This document shows, one piece after another, positions 1 to 12,559 of a stretch of 64,000 bases of DNA. Origin of the DNA: Hyalella azteca (taxonomy: Eukaryota; Arthropoda; Malacostraca; Amphipoda; Hyalellidae). The DNA is taken from NCBI RefSeq assembly GCF_000764305.2, contig NW_025930738.1:526014-590013 (forward strand), given 5' to 3'. The stretch's first letter is position 1, and each line of letters starts with the position of its first letter. The notes beneath the pieces are model-generated. The model was not told where the DNA came from. It ran no database searches and saw nothing but the letters and a program-made list of their open reading frames with translations. Made by a program: the position numbers and the translations under genes.

Positions 1-329
1 TTTCCTGCTCACCTAATGTATAAGCAAAGCATAATTAATATTACATGGACAAAGATAGTTTTGCTGATCATCGACGCACCGCGACAACTAATTGGACGAA
101 AATTCAAAAGAAGAACATTGATCGAAGCGACTCTTGAAAATATTTGCTTTACAAAATTTGTAGGATAAACCAAATTGTCTTCTTCGCGGTGAAAATAATA
201 GTGGATAAAACTTGAACAATTAGAAAGAGAACTAAAAATTTATTTAGTTTCCTCTTGAGAAGAAAATGTTGTGCAATTGAATTTTGCTCTTCGAATAAGA
301 AGTAAACTCAATATATCTAAGGCACTGAC
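1..329. other. Cadherin intron, no further gene seen
   Basis: Downstream intron of the cadherin on the minus strand. AT-rich unique-looking sequence; I see no exon, RNA gene or repeat here. Confidence 0.5.
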
Positions 330-461
330 CATGGCGCAGACTTTTATGGTGTGAAGGTTGCGAGTCTCGTAGTCGAGCGTGGCGACGAGGGTGATGGAAC
401 CGCGGATCTCGCTTGATGAGACCAGCCTGCCGGTGATGCGGAAATGGTGGGAAGTGTCGCC
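330..461 (-). CDS. Cad86C: Cadherin exon 4 (end of an extracellular repeat)
   Basis: A 132-bp exon, 44 codons, phase 0 on both sides; acceptor TTGGCAG ends at 462 and donor ATG|GTCAGT follows 330. It encodes GDTSHHFRITGRLVSSSEIR followed by GSITLVATLDYE, the classical cadherin G-x-I...LDYE block. The following D of the repeat would be the first residue of the next exon, outside the window. Confidence 0.85.
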
Positions 462-3400
462 CTGCCAAGAAAAATTATCCTTTATTATATAAGACAAGTT
501 ATTACAATTATATGATTTTTTTATTTTCAAATTTGCTTTATCAAAACAAATAGAAAATTCATATTTGCTTCATCGAAACAAATAAATATTATTGACTTAT
601 GAACACACTTTATTAAGCCAACTTTTGTTCTATCCAAATGATGATCTGAAAAAAACCGCAGCGACACAAAGACAATTGAATAGGGTAAAGAAAAATGTGT
701 TTCGACTATATCTTAGTCTGTGGGAGGAAAATAAGTTTGTGTTGCTGCTTATATTGTTAATACTGGCAATCGTCTAGTTACCTAGACGATGTCATGAGTA
801 CATTTTATTAATGTTCTAAATTTTATTCCAAAAATTCGTTGGTCTTATCAAAAAAGTTCAAGCTTGGAAAAATTCGAAGTCTAGTTTTTATCTAATTTGA
901 TCTTCAATGAAAATGAAAGAAGTAATTTAAAAGTGTAGACATGTGAAGAAATTTTGAAACGCACTATCATCGCGCACTAACCCGCAACAAGACTTTAATT
1001 GACATTCATTTAGCCAAGCGAAAAATCGTGCATCACGCACCAGAGAAAAATTATCTGCGACCAACTGCTGAGGCACATAATGGGAACATAAACGTATGAT
1101 AAAAGCAAATTGCTCCAAAAGTATTATGTTACTACTGTAAAGAATCATACTTAATTGTGAAACATTGGATAAAATTGCAGGAGTTACCCTTCAGAACGAA
1201 GTCTGGCATTACAATACTATATCTATGCAGAAAAAATATGTGCATTAACTTAATAGGTTGGCGCCAAGGCTGCAAAGCTCATTAGGACCTGTGCTGCAGT
1301 GGAATTAATAGCACGTCAGAACAAGGTTAGCCAATGGCGCCGTGACCTTCGCCAATAGACGTAGCGAATAAAAGTCCGACGCCGTCCTTGGTTCTACACG
1401 CGAATAACTGAATGCCTTATCAGTTAATGAGAATTTTATTTAATTAGATGTGCATGGGTCCTTTTGCGCAATAATTTTCCTCTTCTCTTGTTGCATATTT
1501 AGATAATGAATTCCTCATTTGCTGGTGTTATAATATCTGTGGAATATATGATGATAGGACAAATGTTATGAAGATTACTCTAATTTTTTAATTAATCCAA
1601 ATTAATATTTGTAAAATCAGTTTAATTTAATCGATGAATATTTTCCACATTTTTTATTGATTACTCATTATTATAGAAAAGAAAAACGCCAAGCAAAATT
1701 TGCCTGAAATTTACACTAAATCAGACAAAAATTGTGTCGCTTACTTCTCGCTAAATGAGAGTCTACAATATGTTGCTCGTGAATATAGACTTATTCTCTT
1801 ATCTTTTACGGCAAATATACGAGTCTCTGTCAAAATATTGATTGCTCAGTGATCCCAGCGAAATATCAGTACCGCACGAAGAACTCCAAGTTTCTTCGCT
1901 GTGGCAGCGTTAGTTCATCGATCTGATATCCAATATGCGCTGCAATCTACTTACGAGGATGTCGAACTCGATGAAGGACGAGGACTGCCTCTTGCGCACA
2001 ACTAGGGATGCGACCTCTGTCTGCAGCGCTTGGTCCTGAGCAAGTAAAAAGACAAATAGATTTACTTAATTTTCTCAAGTTTTATGACACTCATTTCGAT
2101 GTAATTTGTATACTTATGCTTATTATGGCATTAAATGTTTAATGCTCTGCGATGTTCGTTAGTTAGTTTTTGTTCGAATTTCGCTTTGTCGCTCCGGTAA
2201 TTATTACAATCAAAAATCCATTTAAAACCGTAAAGTGCATTGATAAATTTACTATTAATCGATTGACACCATTCAATCTTCTTGTTATGTGGAACTTGGC
2301 GAAGTAATCATGTTGGTATAAAGTCTACATGCTCTTCTCGGCATGTTTTCAGACGCCCTACAGCATACCTATCAGGCGAGGGACGTTGAAAAAAGGTAAT
2401 TTAACCGAACAAAGTTTAATTCAACCAAACAACAAATAATTCAACGTATATTGAACGTCAGATATCTGGCGGATAGACTCACCTCTGGCACGAGCACGCT
2501 AGGATCATAGTTGAGGAAGATCGTGTTAATGGGAGTGCGTCCATCGGTAGCGTCTATCCTGGCTACGACCTCCGTCTGGTCACCGCGGGTGTCAGCGACA
2601 GTCAAGTTGAAGATGTAGACCCGGCCAGACTCAAGTGCTTTACTGAGCACCACGTCGGCCTCGCAAAATACGTTGCTTGAGGGCGTGCACTCGTGCTGAT
2701 CCAGGCTGATGAGATTGTTTCCAATTGTACCTAGCACGAAGTAGGAAAAAATTTCATTGTTGGAAAGTTATTGAGCTGCATGTTACATGATATATAATTT
2801 GTGACCATTTTCACTTCGATTTACAAAAATTTTTTAACCCGTTACGAGTCTGTTGTATGTTGTAATCATGTTAACAAGGAAGGTAATTTCCAATGAAGAT
2901 TGCCTTCTTAAAAATCAGTAGGAAAAAAAATTGATTTAGCTCCTAAGTCATTTAATTATTATAATACCACTAATTCATTTCCTCTCATTTCACACTCAGA
3001 ACAGTAGTACTCCCTTAAAAAAAGTTTAAATTCGCCATCTATTTTACGCTGAAAAGTTATCCAATGTTTTTGAACAGAACTATTTCCAAGTAATAAATTT
3101 TTAATAATAAAATTTTGATGTGCCCTCTTGCAGGGATATAATAGAGAAAATGTAGCTGAAACTTATCTAGCGAGAAAAGCTAAAAAACACTAAACACATA
3201 AAGGACGAATCATGACCAGATGTTCTTCAATTCTCACGCACTCGACCGTTGCATTAGTGAATAAAGAGTTTAACAAATTTTCAAAGATCTTTAAATTGAA
3301 CGATCTTGAAAGTGATAATAAAAAAATTATCATGGCTTTTTATATCCTCTTAATCAATAAAGCGTTGCAAATAAAGTAAAGTTTCATATCAGAACGTTCT

Positions 3401-4214
3401 TCTTTCAAGAACGTTGTAACAGGCACGTTTATGGCTAATAGGCTTCAAGGCTAACGTTAATATATAATTAATATAATAATATATTATATATAATAATATA
3501 ATATAATATATATATTATATATAATAAATATAATAATCAATAGGCTTCAAGGCACGTTAGTCCATCGAGTCACAGGTCGCCGAGAAATAACATGAGGCAG
3601 AAGGTATTATTCGCCAGGGGCAACAATGACTAACCTCGAATCCCGAAAAGCAAAGGGTAGTCTTTTTCGGCGTCGGTAGCGCGGAGGCGGTAAATGATGG
3701 TACCCACGGCGGTGTCGCTGGGCAGACGAAGCCCCGCCATTTTGGTCGCTTCGTGGAAAAGTGGAACAATTGCTTGTGTAGGGGACAGACTCGCCACCAT
3801 AGCTGCCACAACCATCAGGATTGTTGGCCATGAAATCCATTTTTGCGGTTTGATGATCCCGGTCGAACGACGACTTACATATAATTTAAATGAAGATCCA
3901 TAGAATTTTCCATCAATTTCGTTATTTATTTCCTTCTCCTTAATAATTTTATCTGACCCAATGTTAGAGCGACTAATTTTCTTGGTGGATTTTAGGATCT
4001 TCTGTGATGGAGGGATTGCACCCCCTCCCTGGAGGCGAGGCCGTTTGGGTGGGTACCGCCACTCCCAGCTCTCCATCAGGTGGCCGAGTTGATGGCCGGT
4101 GTCTGGCGACGCTGCGTCATGACCGCACGACCTGCGGGCCTCCCTGGACACCCCACGCAGCTTTGTTAACATTGCACGATCATGTAGCTCATCCGCAACA
4201 GTTAATAGGGACAT
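330..4214 (-). CDS. Cad86C: Cadherin-86C-like cadherin, 5' part of gene (4 exons, continues off left edge)
   Basis: Extracellular N-terminal part of a large transmembrane cadherin, a calcium-dependent adhesion protein. Exons in transcript order are about 4214-3635, 2730-2483, 2035-1955 and 461-330; all junctions keep one frame (phases 1, 0, 0, 0). Visible hallmarks are RLPSDTAVGTIIYRLRATD at the start of the first repeat, a cysteine pair in ECTPSSNVFCEADVV, FNLTVADTRGD, and LDYETRNLHTIKVCAM, where a cadherin repeat normally runs LDxE...V.A.D. From memory, the cysteine-bearing first repeat and the order of these blocks match insect Cad86C better than Cad87A or Cad74A; this is recall, not a search. 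The last exon stops in the middle of a repeat, so most extracellular repeats, the membrane helix and the tail lie to the left of this window. The translation start is unsettled. Confidence 0.75.
462..1954. other. Cadherin intron
   Basis: About 1.5 kb between exons 3 and 4. Short open frames at 592-777 and 927-1148 lack coding features or splice signals that fit the gene, and I treat them as chance. No repeat recognised. Confidence 0.5.
1955..2035 (-). CDS. Cad86C: Cadherin exon 3 (27 codons)
   Basis: An 81-bp exon, phase 0 on both sides: acceptor CTCAG ends at 2036 and donor CTC|GTAAGT follows 1955. It reads DQALQTEVASLVVRKRQSSS then FIEFDIL, continuing VPE from exon 2 and leading into GDTSHHFRI of exon 4. 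It is found only by the splice signals and phase. Confidence 0.8.
2483..2730 (-). CDS. Cad86C: Cadherin exon 2 (first extracellular repeat)
   Basis: Acceptor TGCTAG ends at 2731 and donor GAG|GTGAGT follows 2483. The exon is 248 bp, entered in phase 1 (G + GT gives Gly) and left in phase 0. It encodes 82 residues with two cysteines about ten residues apart and the strand motif YIFNLTVADTRGD, typical of the F-G strands of a cadherin repeat. It joins in frame to both neighbouring exons. Confidence 0.85.
2731..3634. other. Cadherin intron with AT repeat and short hairpin
   Basis: Intron between exons 1 and 2. It contains a low-complexity AT tract at about 3461-3537, flanked on both sides by copies of TAGGCTTCAAGGC, and a small inverted repeat at 3391-3416 with heat-shock-element-like spacing of GAA and TTC triplets. 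Confidence 0.5.
3461..3537. repeat. AT-rich low-complexity tract
   Basis: Irregular run of TA, ATA and AATA units. The 13-bp sequence TAGGCTTCAAGGC stands just before it (from about 3439) and just after it (from about 3541), so the tract looks like an expansion between duplicated flanks. Confidence 0.8.
3635..4214 (-). CDS. Cad86C: Cadherin exon with secretion signal and start of first cadherin repeat
   Basis: Open from an ATG at 4214 to the donor after 3635 (GAG|GTTAGT, phase 1). Translated from that ATG, residues 1-125 are basic and unremarkable, residues 126-145 are hydrophobic (WISWPTILMVVAAMVASLSP), and cleavage after TQA near residue 148 would leave IVPLFHEA. The first repeat begins at GLRLPSDTAVG. 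A leader 125 residues ahead of the hydrophobic stretch is long for a signal peptide. The true exon may therefore start at an internal splice acceptor or a later ATG; the GC-rich part at 4010-4150 looks least like coding sequence. A strong minus-strand donor (GTAAGTAAT) at 4305 could belong to an upstream exon of this gene, phase-compatible with an acceptor near 4147. Confidence 0.6.
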
Positions 4215-4663
4215 TTTTGTTAAGTATTATCATAAGTTATGGATAGAGGATTACTGAATAGTAGCACTTATCTGAAAATAAAATCACTGAATAGTCTCAA
4301 GTATTACTTACAGTCGTCTGGCATTCAATTCAGCAATTTTATTCTCATACCCGTCATTATTTTTCTATATAAATTTGTACAGAGCGTAATTGAAATTGGT
4401 TTAACACAAGTAAATAAAAAATATAATTAAACCTATGCTTAATATCTAAAATTGCGTTGGTAAATTCATTGATTTAAGTACACCAAATCTCATCAATGTA
4501 CCTCAGAACCGTTTCAACCTGTGCCCCAGTTTTAATGTGCCATGCTTGCTCCGAAAGATTTTGGCGTAGACGTGGCCTAACAAGAACATACAGCGCAGTG
4601 TCTCCTCATATATGTTCGTGCCAAACTTCCACGATAAATATCTACTTCCGAACCAGCGAGCTC

Positions 4664-4812
4664 AGGGGCCATACTTTCAAAACTCGCTAAGTGAACGTAA
4701 GTACTTACGCTCTACTTTCTTGTCTATGATTGGTGGATTTTGCTTGAAAGGCCTTCAATGATTGATTGATGAACTTACGATCTCTTTACTTTTTTTGAAA
4801 GTATGGGCCCAG
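4664..4812. mobile_element. MITE, copy 1 (about 149 bp, terminal inverted repeats)
   Basis: Begins GGGGCCATACTTTCAAAA and ends TTTTGAAAGTATGGGCCC, so the ends are inverted repeats of about 17 bp. A second copy of the whole element, roughly 90 per cent identical by eye, lies at 43471-43621. There is no coding capacity. No clear target-site duplication was identified. A short non-autonomous DNA transposon is the best explanation. Confidence 0.8.
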
Positions 4813-5699
4813 GTAGTTAACGTCGCGGACGGCGGAGTGCTGCTAGCGACCTTGCTGTCCGGTAATTAGTGTCATCAACGCGAGTACGTCTCGTAACTTA
4901 TGAGCGCGGAGGCGATCAATGTTTTCGTTAGTGAAGAGCACTACCAGCATTGCGCCGGATGTGCCTGTGAACAAAGGACTGGACGCGCGAAAGCATGACT
5001 TATGATTCATCAAGCTAATGAGTCCATTGTTAAAATCGGGGTTAGTCTGACGTTCCCATGCATGTACATCACCTGGGCAACTTATCTAATGAAAGACCAG
5101 TATTCAACACCCAACTTGGAGAATATCAAGGCTTTTAATTCTATGAGTTCCCAAGGATTAAATTGCATTATATGGATCCGGAAGTCTGGTATAAAAACTT
5201 CTGTGAAATCGTGCATAGTCAAGCAGATCTTGCGGGCAGACTATATTATGGACTATGCCTCCAACTGCTGGAAGATTGCTTATTATTACTCAAGTCTTGC
5301 ACGTTTTTATTGCTGGTACATTATTTTTATTGTACGTTTAAATGGTTCAAAACGCAAATCCCTTAAGTGCATTGAAATATTTTAACCTAGTTAATTAAAC
5401 CAACATTTTTCAAGCTAATGTTTTTTTTAAGATTTGCTAATTATCAAATCCTGAAGCATGGTGGTGAGTAAAATGAAATTGAATGATCTCCGGAAACAAT
5501 TTTATGCTAGACGTTTATTAACTAAATCTTATTTTTTTAAATAGCATGCAGGCCCATTCAATTGCTACAATTATTTTTATTTAAATAATTCTTTTTTGTC
5601 AGGCGTAGATTAGAGGCCCCACAACATTTCCCCATAATATAAAAGCCAGCGATGCATAACCTCGTGGTCTGCTCTTCCGTCTACCTTATGGTTGATCAG
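4813..5699. other. Spacer without a recognised gene
   Basis: Open frames on the plus strand at 5002-5385 (127 codons) and 5163-5366 overlap in different frames and match nothing I know. They are rich in hydrophobic and aromatic residues, as is usual for chance frames in AT-rich DNA. Confidence 0.4.
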
Positions 5700-5893
5700 A
5701 TTAGAGGCGTATAGAATTAGAGGTGTATAGGATTAGAGGTGTATAGGATTAGAGGCGTATAGAATTAGAGGTGTATAGGATTAGAGGTGTATAGGATTTG
5801 AGGTGTATAGCATTAGAGGTGTATAGGATTAGAGGTGTATAGAATTAGAGGTGTATAGGATTAGAGGTGTATAGGATTAGAGGTGCATTGGAT
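5700..5893. repeat. 16-bp minisatellite, about 12 copies
   Basis: Tandem ATTAGAGGTGTATAGG with a few C/T, A/G and single-base variants (some units read GGCGTATAGA). The last unit is diverged (GGTGCATTGG). Confidence 0.95.
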
Positions 5894-7520
5894 ACTGGAT
5901 AGAGATAAAAAAAAATGAAGGAACCTTCGAAACAAAATTTCAAATTCAATCGAAGGGAAGTAGTTGGTAAGCAGGTATTAGTTTCATATTTTCACATCAT
6001 CAAGTCAATATCGCATCAATAATTTACAAAGAGAAATGTCAGGGAAACGTGCAATTAATTAGTTACTATATTAAGGTTATTGCTCATCGGTCATCTTTCT
6101 ACCGGTATATTCTCGAATAGATAAAATTTAATTTTTTGAAGCACTAAAAAAAAGATATGTCTTGCATTCACGATTAATTCATTGTAAAAAGTATACAGGA
6201 ATTCATATTGAATATTGAAGATTCATGTATTCACCAACGCAACATTAAGTTCAGTTTTATTGGCTGAATTGATACCTTGATGTATCGAGTAGATCGAGCA
6301 CGAATCGAGTGGAATGTATCCTCAGGTACTAGGCACTATATTAACCTTGATGCCGGTCACGAACGGTGGCTAAACTTAAATGAACTTAATATTTATTCTC
6401 CTGAATGCATATCTTTGATTCACACTGGTCCTTCATTCCTTAGGGAGCTAAGCTAATTTCCGTATTTAACTCAGTCGAGTTACGCTCCTCAATCGACATA
6501 ATTCAACGAAATCAATCCAGAATCAGGCTTACGCCTCCAAAGCAACCATCTACAATATTTTACGAGTAACAAAACTTTTCACTAACTTCAAAATCAATAG
6601 AAACAGCCAACTCATATAATTACAGGAACGCATATTTATTAGTTTAATCTACATTTTCTGCTGACATTCTTGTGAAACATGGCCACTCAAAATAAGTGCT
6701 ATACGGACACTTGGCCTTCGATGTCGTAGTGTATAGTTTGTGTGCCAATTAAGCTGGCCCTAAATATTTCTCGCGAATAAGAATTTGCATTAAACGTAAA
6801 ACAAAACCAATATCTTTAACAATAATTTGTTAGCAACAGACAGTCAGTTTTTATTGTGATACTTATCCTGCAAATAGAGCAATTCAACAATCAATTCGAT
6901 TAAATTGGGATAGCAGTCATTTTAACTGACTTTAAACTGTCTTTATTGGTCAAGAAACGTCAAGAAATACTAAGTAACTCAGTCACGATCACGACAAGGT
7001 CGTTTGTCGACGACGCGCAGTGACAAGGCAGTCCAGTCGATCGTCACAGAAACAAGGCAATGTTTTCTTGATACAGAAAAGCATGGTCATAAACAGAAGT
7101 ACATCGATTGCATGACTGCCTCAGTAACTGTTTTGGTTTAGCCACCAGAAATTTCATCAGGGAAACCAGCTAGATATCGTTAGAAATCTAAATCATAAAC
7201 ACGCAACTCTGATGCAAATCAGTGAACAATGATTGAATTATGCAGATGGCAAATGCAATTTTCAGTAACACCGGGCGAGACTCGCAACAGAAGCCAAATA
7301 TTTTTCTCAATTCTCGATTCAAGACTGAAGCCTTTGCTTGACTTAAAGATCTCAGAATGGTCTCATGGAAAATGTCGTGAACCGAAATAAACATAGAGTA
7401 TTTAAATCACATTAATTATCAACAGTCGTCGTCATATTACAACAATTTCACTATATTTGTTGAGCACATAAGGCAGTGGTTTACTGGGTTAAACTTAAGT
7501 TTAAAAATTTACTAATATAT
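5894..7520. other. AT-rich spacer, nothing recognised
   Basis: No gene, RNA gene or repeat was recognised. The only open frame of note (7188-7394, minus) has no family resemblance. Confidence 0.4.
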
Positions 7521-7549
7521 ATAAAAGAAGTTCCACATTCCGTTCAGTT
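7521..7549 (+). promoter_or_regulatory. Candidate core promoter: TATA box plus TCAGT initiator
   Basis: TATAAAAG at 7521-7528 is followed by TTCAGTT with its A at 7547, about 26 bp from the first base of the TATA box, which is near the usual arthropod TATA-to-initiator spacing. The next 200 bp are clearly more GC-rich than the surroundings and include ATTGG motifs (7673, 7701). No convincing coding sequence follows; the first ATG opens only a 16-codon frame. It may serve an unknown or non-coding transcript, or be chance. Confidence 0.3.
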
Positions 7550-10500
7550 CAGGACTACACGTGACACCGATCACTGAGCATGACCTGTTCAACCAGCTGT
7601 TGGACCGCCACTGCCCATCCATGGCACTGAGTCAAGGTTGGCACTTCGGAGAAGTGGCTCTCCTGCCCTCCTATTGGGCACCGAGCTCTGTGCGCTCATT
7701 GGTCGCTCGCCCCTCACTCGTCAGGTTGGCATGACTCTCGCCAAACACACGAGGACGTCGAAATTAAATGGCATGCTGAGCTCAGAGAAAACTCTAAAGA
7801 TCTTTCAGGATAGTTAAGCGATTTGTGAAAATGTTGCAATTTAGAAAATCAATCGCCAAAAACTCGTGCAAATCAAAAGACTCGGTCGTCATGCACGCAT
7901 TCGATCCACCAAATTCTACAACTTAAACCAATACAAATAAAGATAAATTTTTTCTTAATTGTCAGTAATTCATTCTTATTGTGTTACATTGAAAATGAAT
8001 TCACTTTTACGTTCATAGTTCAATAAAACAGTGCTCTAACAGGCTACCTTACACCTCCAACAAGTAAATTAAATATGGAAAGTATTATCCGTAGAATTTA
8101 ATGCGGCAGAAATCTTCTATTTACAACTACACAGCTACAAAAATCTAGGTAGTCCTTTAAAGGAATCTGAATTATATATATCGTGATTATAACTTTGGAA
8201 TTAGAAATAGAATTAACTTTTCACTGGAGATGATGCCGTGCAACTTGCAACTCTCCGGATTAGTTCAGGGAAAAAGTTGTGCCCATTTATTTCTATTTAT
8301 TAAAGCTCATATAAATGCGTTACATAAACCGATTCTCATCGGCAGTAAAGCTAAGGGATGAAAACATGATAAATTATTGAATTGCAAGCACTATTTACCG
8401 CTTTGAGAGGCATAATCAGACTTTCGAAATATTTACGGATTTCATCATTAAATTTCAAATATTTCGCTAGATTGATTGGCTTTAATTGACACACATTATG
8501 CAAAATTATATGTTTAAATCTATTCCTATAGTTTATCCTCAGCTGAAGTATCCGCCTATGTTAAATTGCTCCGTGTTCGAGATCGATCATTTGTTAACCT
8601 TGACCACCAACAAATTACGACTGCTAATAGCAGGCTGCCTGCCTCGGCTAACACACCTCAGCCGAAGTTTATTACAAACGCCCACTCTGCCACGCCAGCC
8701 TTATGAACCTGAGAATTATATGCACCATGTTCGTTCGCATGGCATTTAGCCCACAATACCCCCACTCAGTGTTGCAATATTGTGTGGGATACATGCAATA
8801 TTTTTTCTTGTTCGATGCTGAGAATTTTCATGCGAAGGCAGAGCCATCAGGCAGAAGTCAAGGCTGCCGTGAGATTCTTGATGTCGAGAAAACGCTGCCC
8901 AAGTAATATCGTAATTTTTTGTTTTATATGAATGGCTTTGGGTCGAACCAGCTCAAGGCCCATTTCCGTGATGATGGGGCGAGACCACATGCCAAATAGA
9001 AGCGAAATGATGGGGAAATGAAATGGATGTGGTTTCATTTTCTATATGATTCAAAAACCCGATGTTGTTACTCCTTTATAGTGAGTATTTGAAAAATCAG
9101 TACCAAATAAATATTAAAGTGAAAATATTTCATCATGAGTTTAGCATCTGTAATATCAAAACTTCGAATTTGTTGATTATTGGGAAGCATATAAGAACTT
9201 CTACCTCTCTTCATTATATAAACACTGAACATTTACAACAAACGCATATGAATACTTTGTTTTGTAATATAATAACTCAAATCAGACTAACGCTTAGCTT
9301 CAGTCTATCATTTAAGATCTTCAATAAAAACTGTTGTGCGATATTCCAAAAGCTTATAATTTCTTATTATCTTAATTATTACTCGAACTCCTAGGTTTTT
9401 AGAACCGACGTCATATGTATGTACTGTCATAGACTGACTTGGATGTCATTAACCGAAGAGTGAAGGTTCTAGTATATTCAATGAGAGTAGGAGGTTAGAT
9501 ATCATATTATTAAATATAAATTATAAATATTAAATACATATCAGATCGTGACATTACCAATGACTTTTTTTTAATACAGTCAACTTTGTTTAAATTCAAA
9601 TCTTGTGACAAAGAAAATTCACAGAGTGAATTAGACTATAAAATTGAAACGTGGTTTTAACTTTGGTGAGCGTCAATCTATCGAAAAGAGAAAAATCCGA
9701 GTTTATTTTACATTTCAAATTGGAGTTCCGAATAATTGTTGGTTTAGCCGGGTTTTTCTTGAAGCAAGGTACCTTTTTATTAATCAAATTCAGGATGACA
9801 AGATTCGAAATTGCGAGCTCCTCAAATTGCAAGGATTATCTATGCCACGCTGGGTTAACTTCCCGGCTAAAACATATTTACTTGATTAAAATTATCATTA
9901 TTTGCGTCATGAATAACTATTTTGGAGTTATTGAGCCTGTTTTAACTACAGTATCCGACATACGAGGACATTCAGAGGTAGGTTTTGGATATACATTAAA
10001 ACACACCTCAAATTCGACAAAAACAAGCAAAATGATTGTCAATCTTAGAAAGTATAGGGATTTCAAATAACACTACTATCTAAAAATGAATGCCTATGAA
10101 ATGTTAGATGTTAAGCTTTTCGTTAGTCATGAGACATGTTACACGAGCAATTTCTCAAAGACCCGCGGTTGAGGCGAGACTCTTCCAGTGAGTGGGTGGA
10201 ATCCACGTTTTCTGTGAGGAACGCAGACTAACGCAGAAAATGAGTAGTTTGAAGGTAAACTACTTCATTTGCTGAATTGGTTCCACCGCATGCGTGCCAG
10301 ACGGGATTAAAGACTAATCAACGGGGTAAATTTCAAAACAGGATATATAAACCTTAAAAATTTTGTGGCACCCTAATGGGTTATCAATTGATGTATACAA
10401 ATAAAGCTTTATTCGTATAAATTTTATTTTACACTAAATTTTAAGTAATTTTGATGAAATTTATGGATTGCCATGAAACTGCTTTCACTGAAAAGCCACG

Positions 10501-12559
10501 GGTATTAACTGAGTGAGCTGAATCGCTCCTAAGAATTCAAAATTATAAAATACGCAGTTCAAATCAGGATAAAAAGTATACAAAAATACAATATAAGATC
10601 TTATAAAATATTCTTAATGACTTTAAACTGCTTGGGACAATGTGCTCTGGTCTCTTTCGCAGGCTACCATACATTATTGAGCAGAGAAGTTCCTGCGAGT
10701 CGAACCTGATCATTTTCCTCTTACAGGACGATCTATTTAGAATTAAACTGTCTATTTTCCTTAGCGAAAACTCCATTTAAGCAACACGTATTATTCACAC
10801 TAAGACATCGCAGCTGCCGCAGTAGGAAAGTGTCGTATTGGTATTCGTCTCGTAGCAACACTGCTGCTGGTGTACCCTGCAGGCCACCAGTAAACTTTAC
10901 TCGACGCCCCGCTTATGCACGATACTCCGAGCGATTATTGAATTTGTTCAATGCAGGCACCAAAGTGATGGCGTACAAGTGCATTGACATTGAAATGTAG
11001 CGAACCTATTTGTAGGTAATCAAGAAATCAGAATAAGAAAATCTCAAAATGAGTTTAAACATTTTTGAGCAGTATTTTACATTTTTCTTCTAATCGATAA
11101 TTCTGAGCCAATATGTAAAATATAAAAACGAGTTATTTTTAGGTTTTAGAACAACAACGGGTCATGAAGAGTTTAAAACCTTCGATCGTTAGGTTAGGTA
11201 AAGCCTACATGTGAGTACCAGAAGAATTTCTAAATTTCACCAAAGATAAAATAAAATGAGAGTAACTGAAACGTTGAAAATTATACCGTAGATTTATTTT
11301 ATCCGTTGTGAACTCAACTTCGTAGCATCTCTTCAAATGATGTACATATTACATATATTCATAATTTAAGTACCTCTTAAATAAAGCAATAATTTTAAAG
11401 ATGATGCGGTAAAATCTTGAACATATACATATCTCTGGCGCTTTAGCAAAAACATGATTATAGCAGAATATTTCGCTACGAATTAATTTTTGCATTCCTA
11501 ATGCTACGTTAATTGCACGGCTTCTCATGGTCAAGGGCTGTGAGGGTGACGGTCAAGTGCCATGTCTTTAAGACATGTTCTCTTCAGCGCAGACGTGCGT
11601 GACGCTGTCGATTAAATCGTACAACTTTGAAGGCTGCGGCCCACCGCTCAGTGCTCACATGTTTAATCAATTTGAGACCTGAATGCGTATTGACATGAAA
11701 ATTTTTTCGATGTAATGATAAATACGTTTAAAAACTTATTTAATTTAATTGACCCGTGTTAAATTGGCACATTATTTATGAGATTTGTTGTCTTCGGTGC
11801 CGTGTTTTCTGAATATGATGAGAGTAGGAATACATAGATGTTGAATCTTTCTTCATTACTGCCTTTCTTCATCAATAACTGCCCTACCATAGTTTAAAAC
11901 TTCATATTAAGTACATATACTAACCCAGCGTCAATTTAGGGTAATATGCGAAAATGTTATGGTAATGTACGCGAGCAAATTACCATTACCATTGCGCTGA
12001 GGGCTCACTGAAAAATAAATCTTGATCTTAAAAGCAAACCTGGCGCGTGCCCAGGCTGCTTGACTTTCACAGCGATTTTTTACTTATTTTATCCATAAAA
12101 ATTATTCTCTCAAGCGACAAATGCCTAAAATTAGCGGCGCTTTGACTAAAATTATTATTAATGCAAAGTAAAATTCAATAATAAATGAAGCAACGTAGTG
12201 GAAAGTTATTCTTCCTAAGCGATACAGGCCTAGAATTAGAGGCATTTCAATGAAAATCTTTATCATTGCCAAGAAAAGTTTGATAATAGTCGTAGTAATA
12301 AAGTTATGAGCAGGCGAAATATTTTCCACAGATTCGCACGAAAAAATTGGCTGCTATTTCCTGGTATTTCATGTAAAGCAATATGGCTTTGAGTTTTTTT
12401 AGTCTCGCATCAAAGATAGCGTTCACTCACACTGATTTTCGAAAATCTGGCCGATATGGGACGCTCAATATGGCAGTGCCAGCGAAAAGGTGACCTGATG
12501 TCGAAAGTTAAAATAATGGCTCAGTGTTACTTGTCCCTCTTCCCACTATAGCAGCCATT
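7550..12559. other. 5 kb spacer, no gene recognised
   Basis: Mostly AT-rich unique sequence. The open frames at 8486-8749, 9062-9394, 9651-10070 and 10564-10776 have no recognisable domains. An imperfect duplication of about 45 bp (from 12110 and from 12210) accounts for the repeated peptide-like pattern in the minus frame at 12102-12329. Confidence 0.4.

Noticed and set aside
3607..3840. Minus frame starting MDFMANNPDG with a good start context
   Set aside because: It runs in another frame over the cadherin exon and does not continue into the next cadherin exon.
9596..10070. Overlapping plus and minus frames of 78-139 codons
   Set aside because: No start context, splice sites or family resemblance; typical chance frames.
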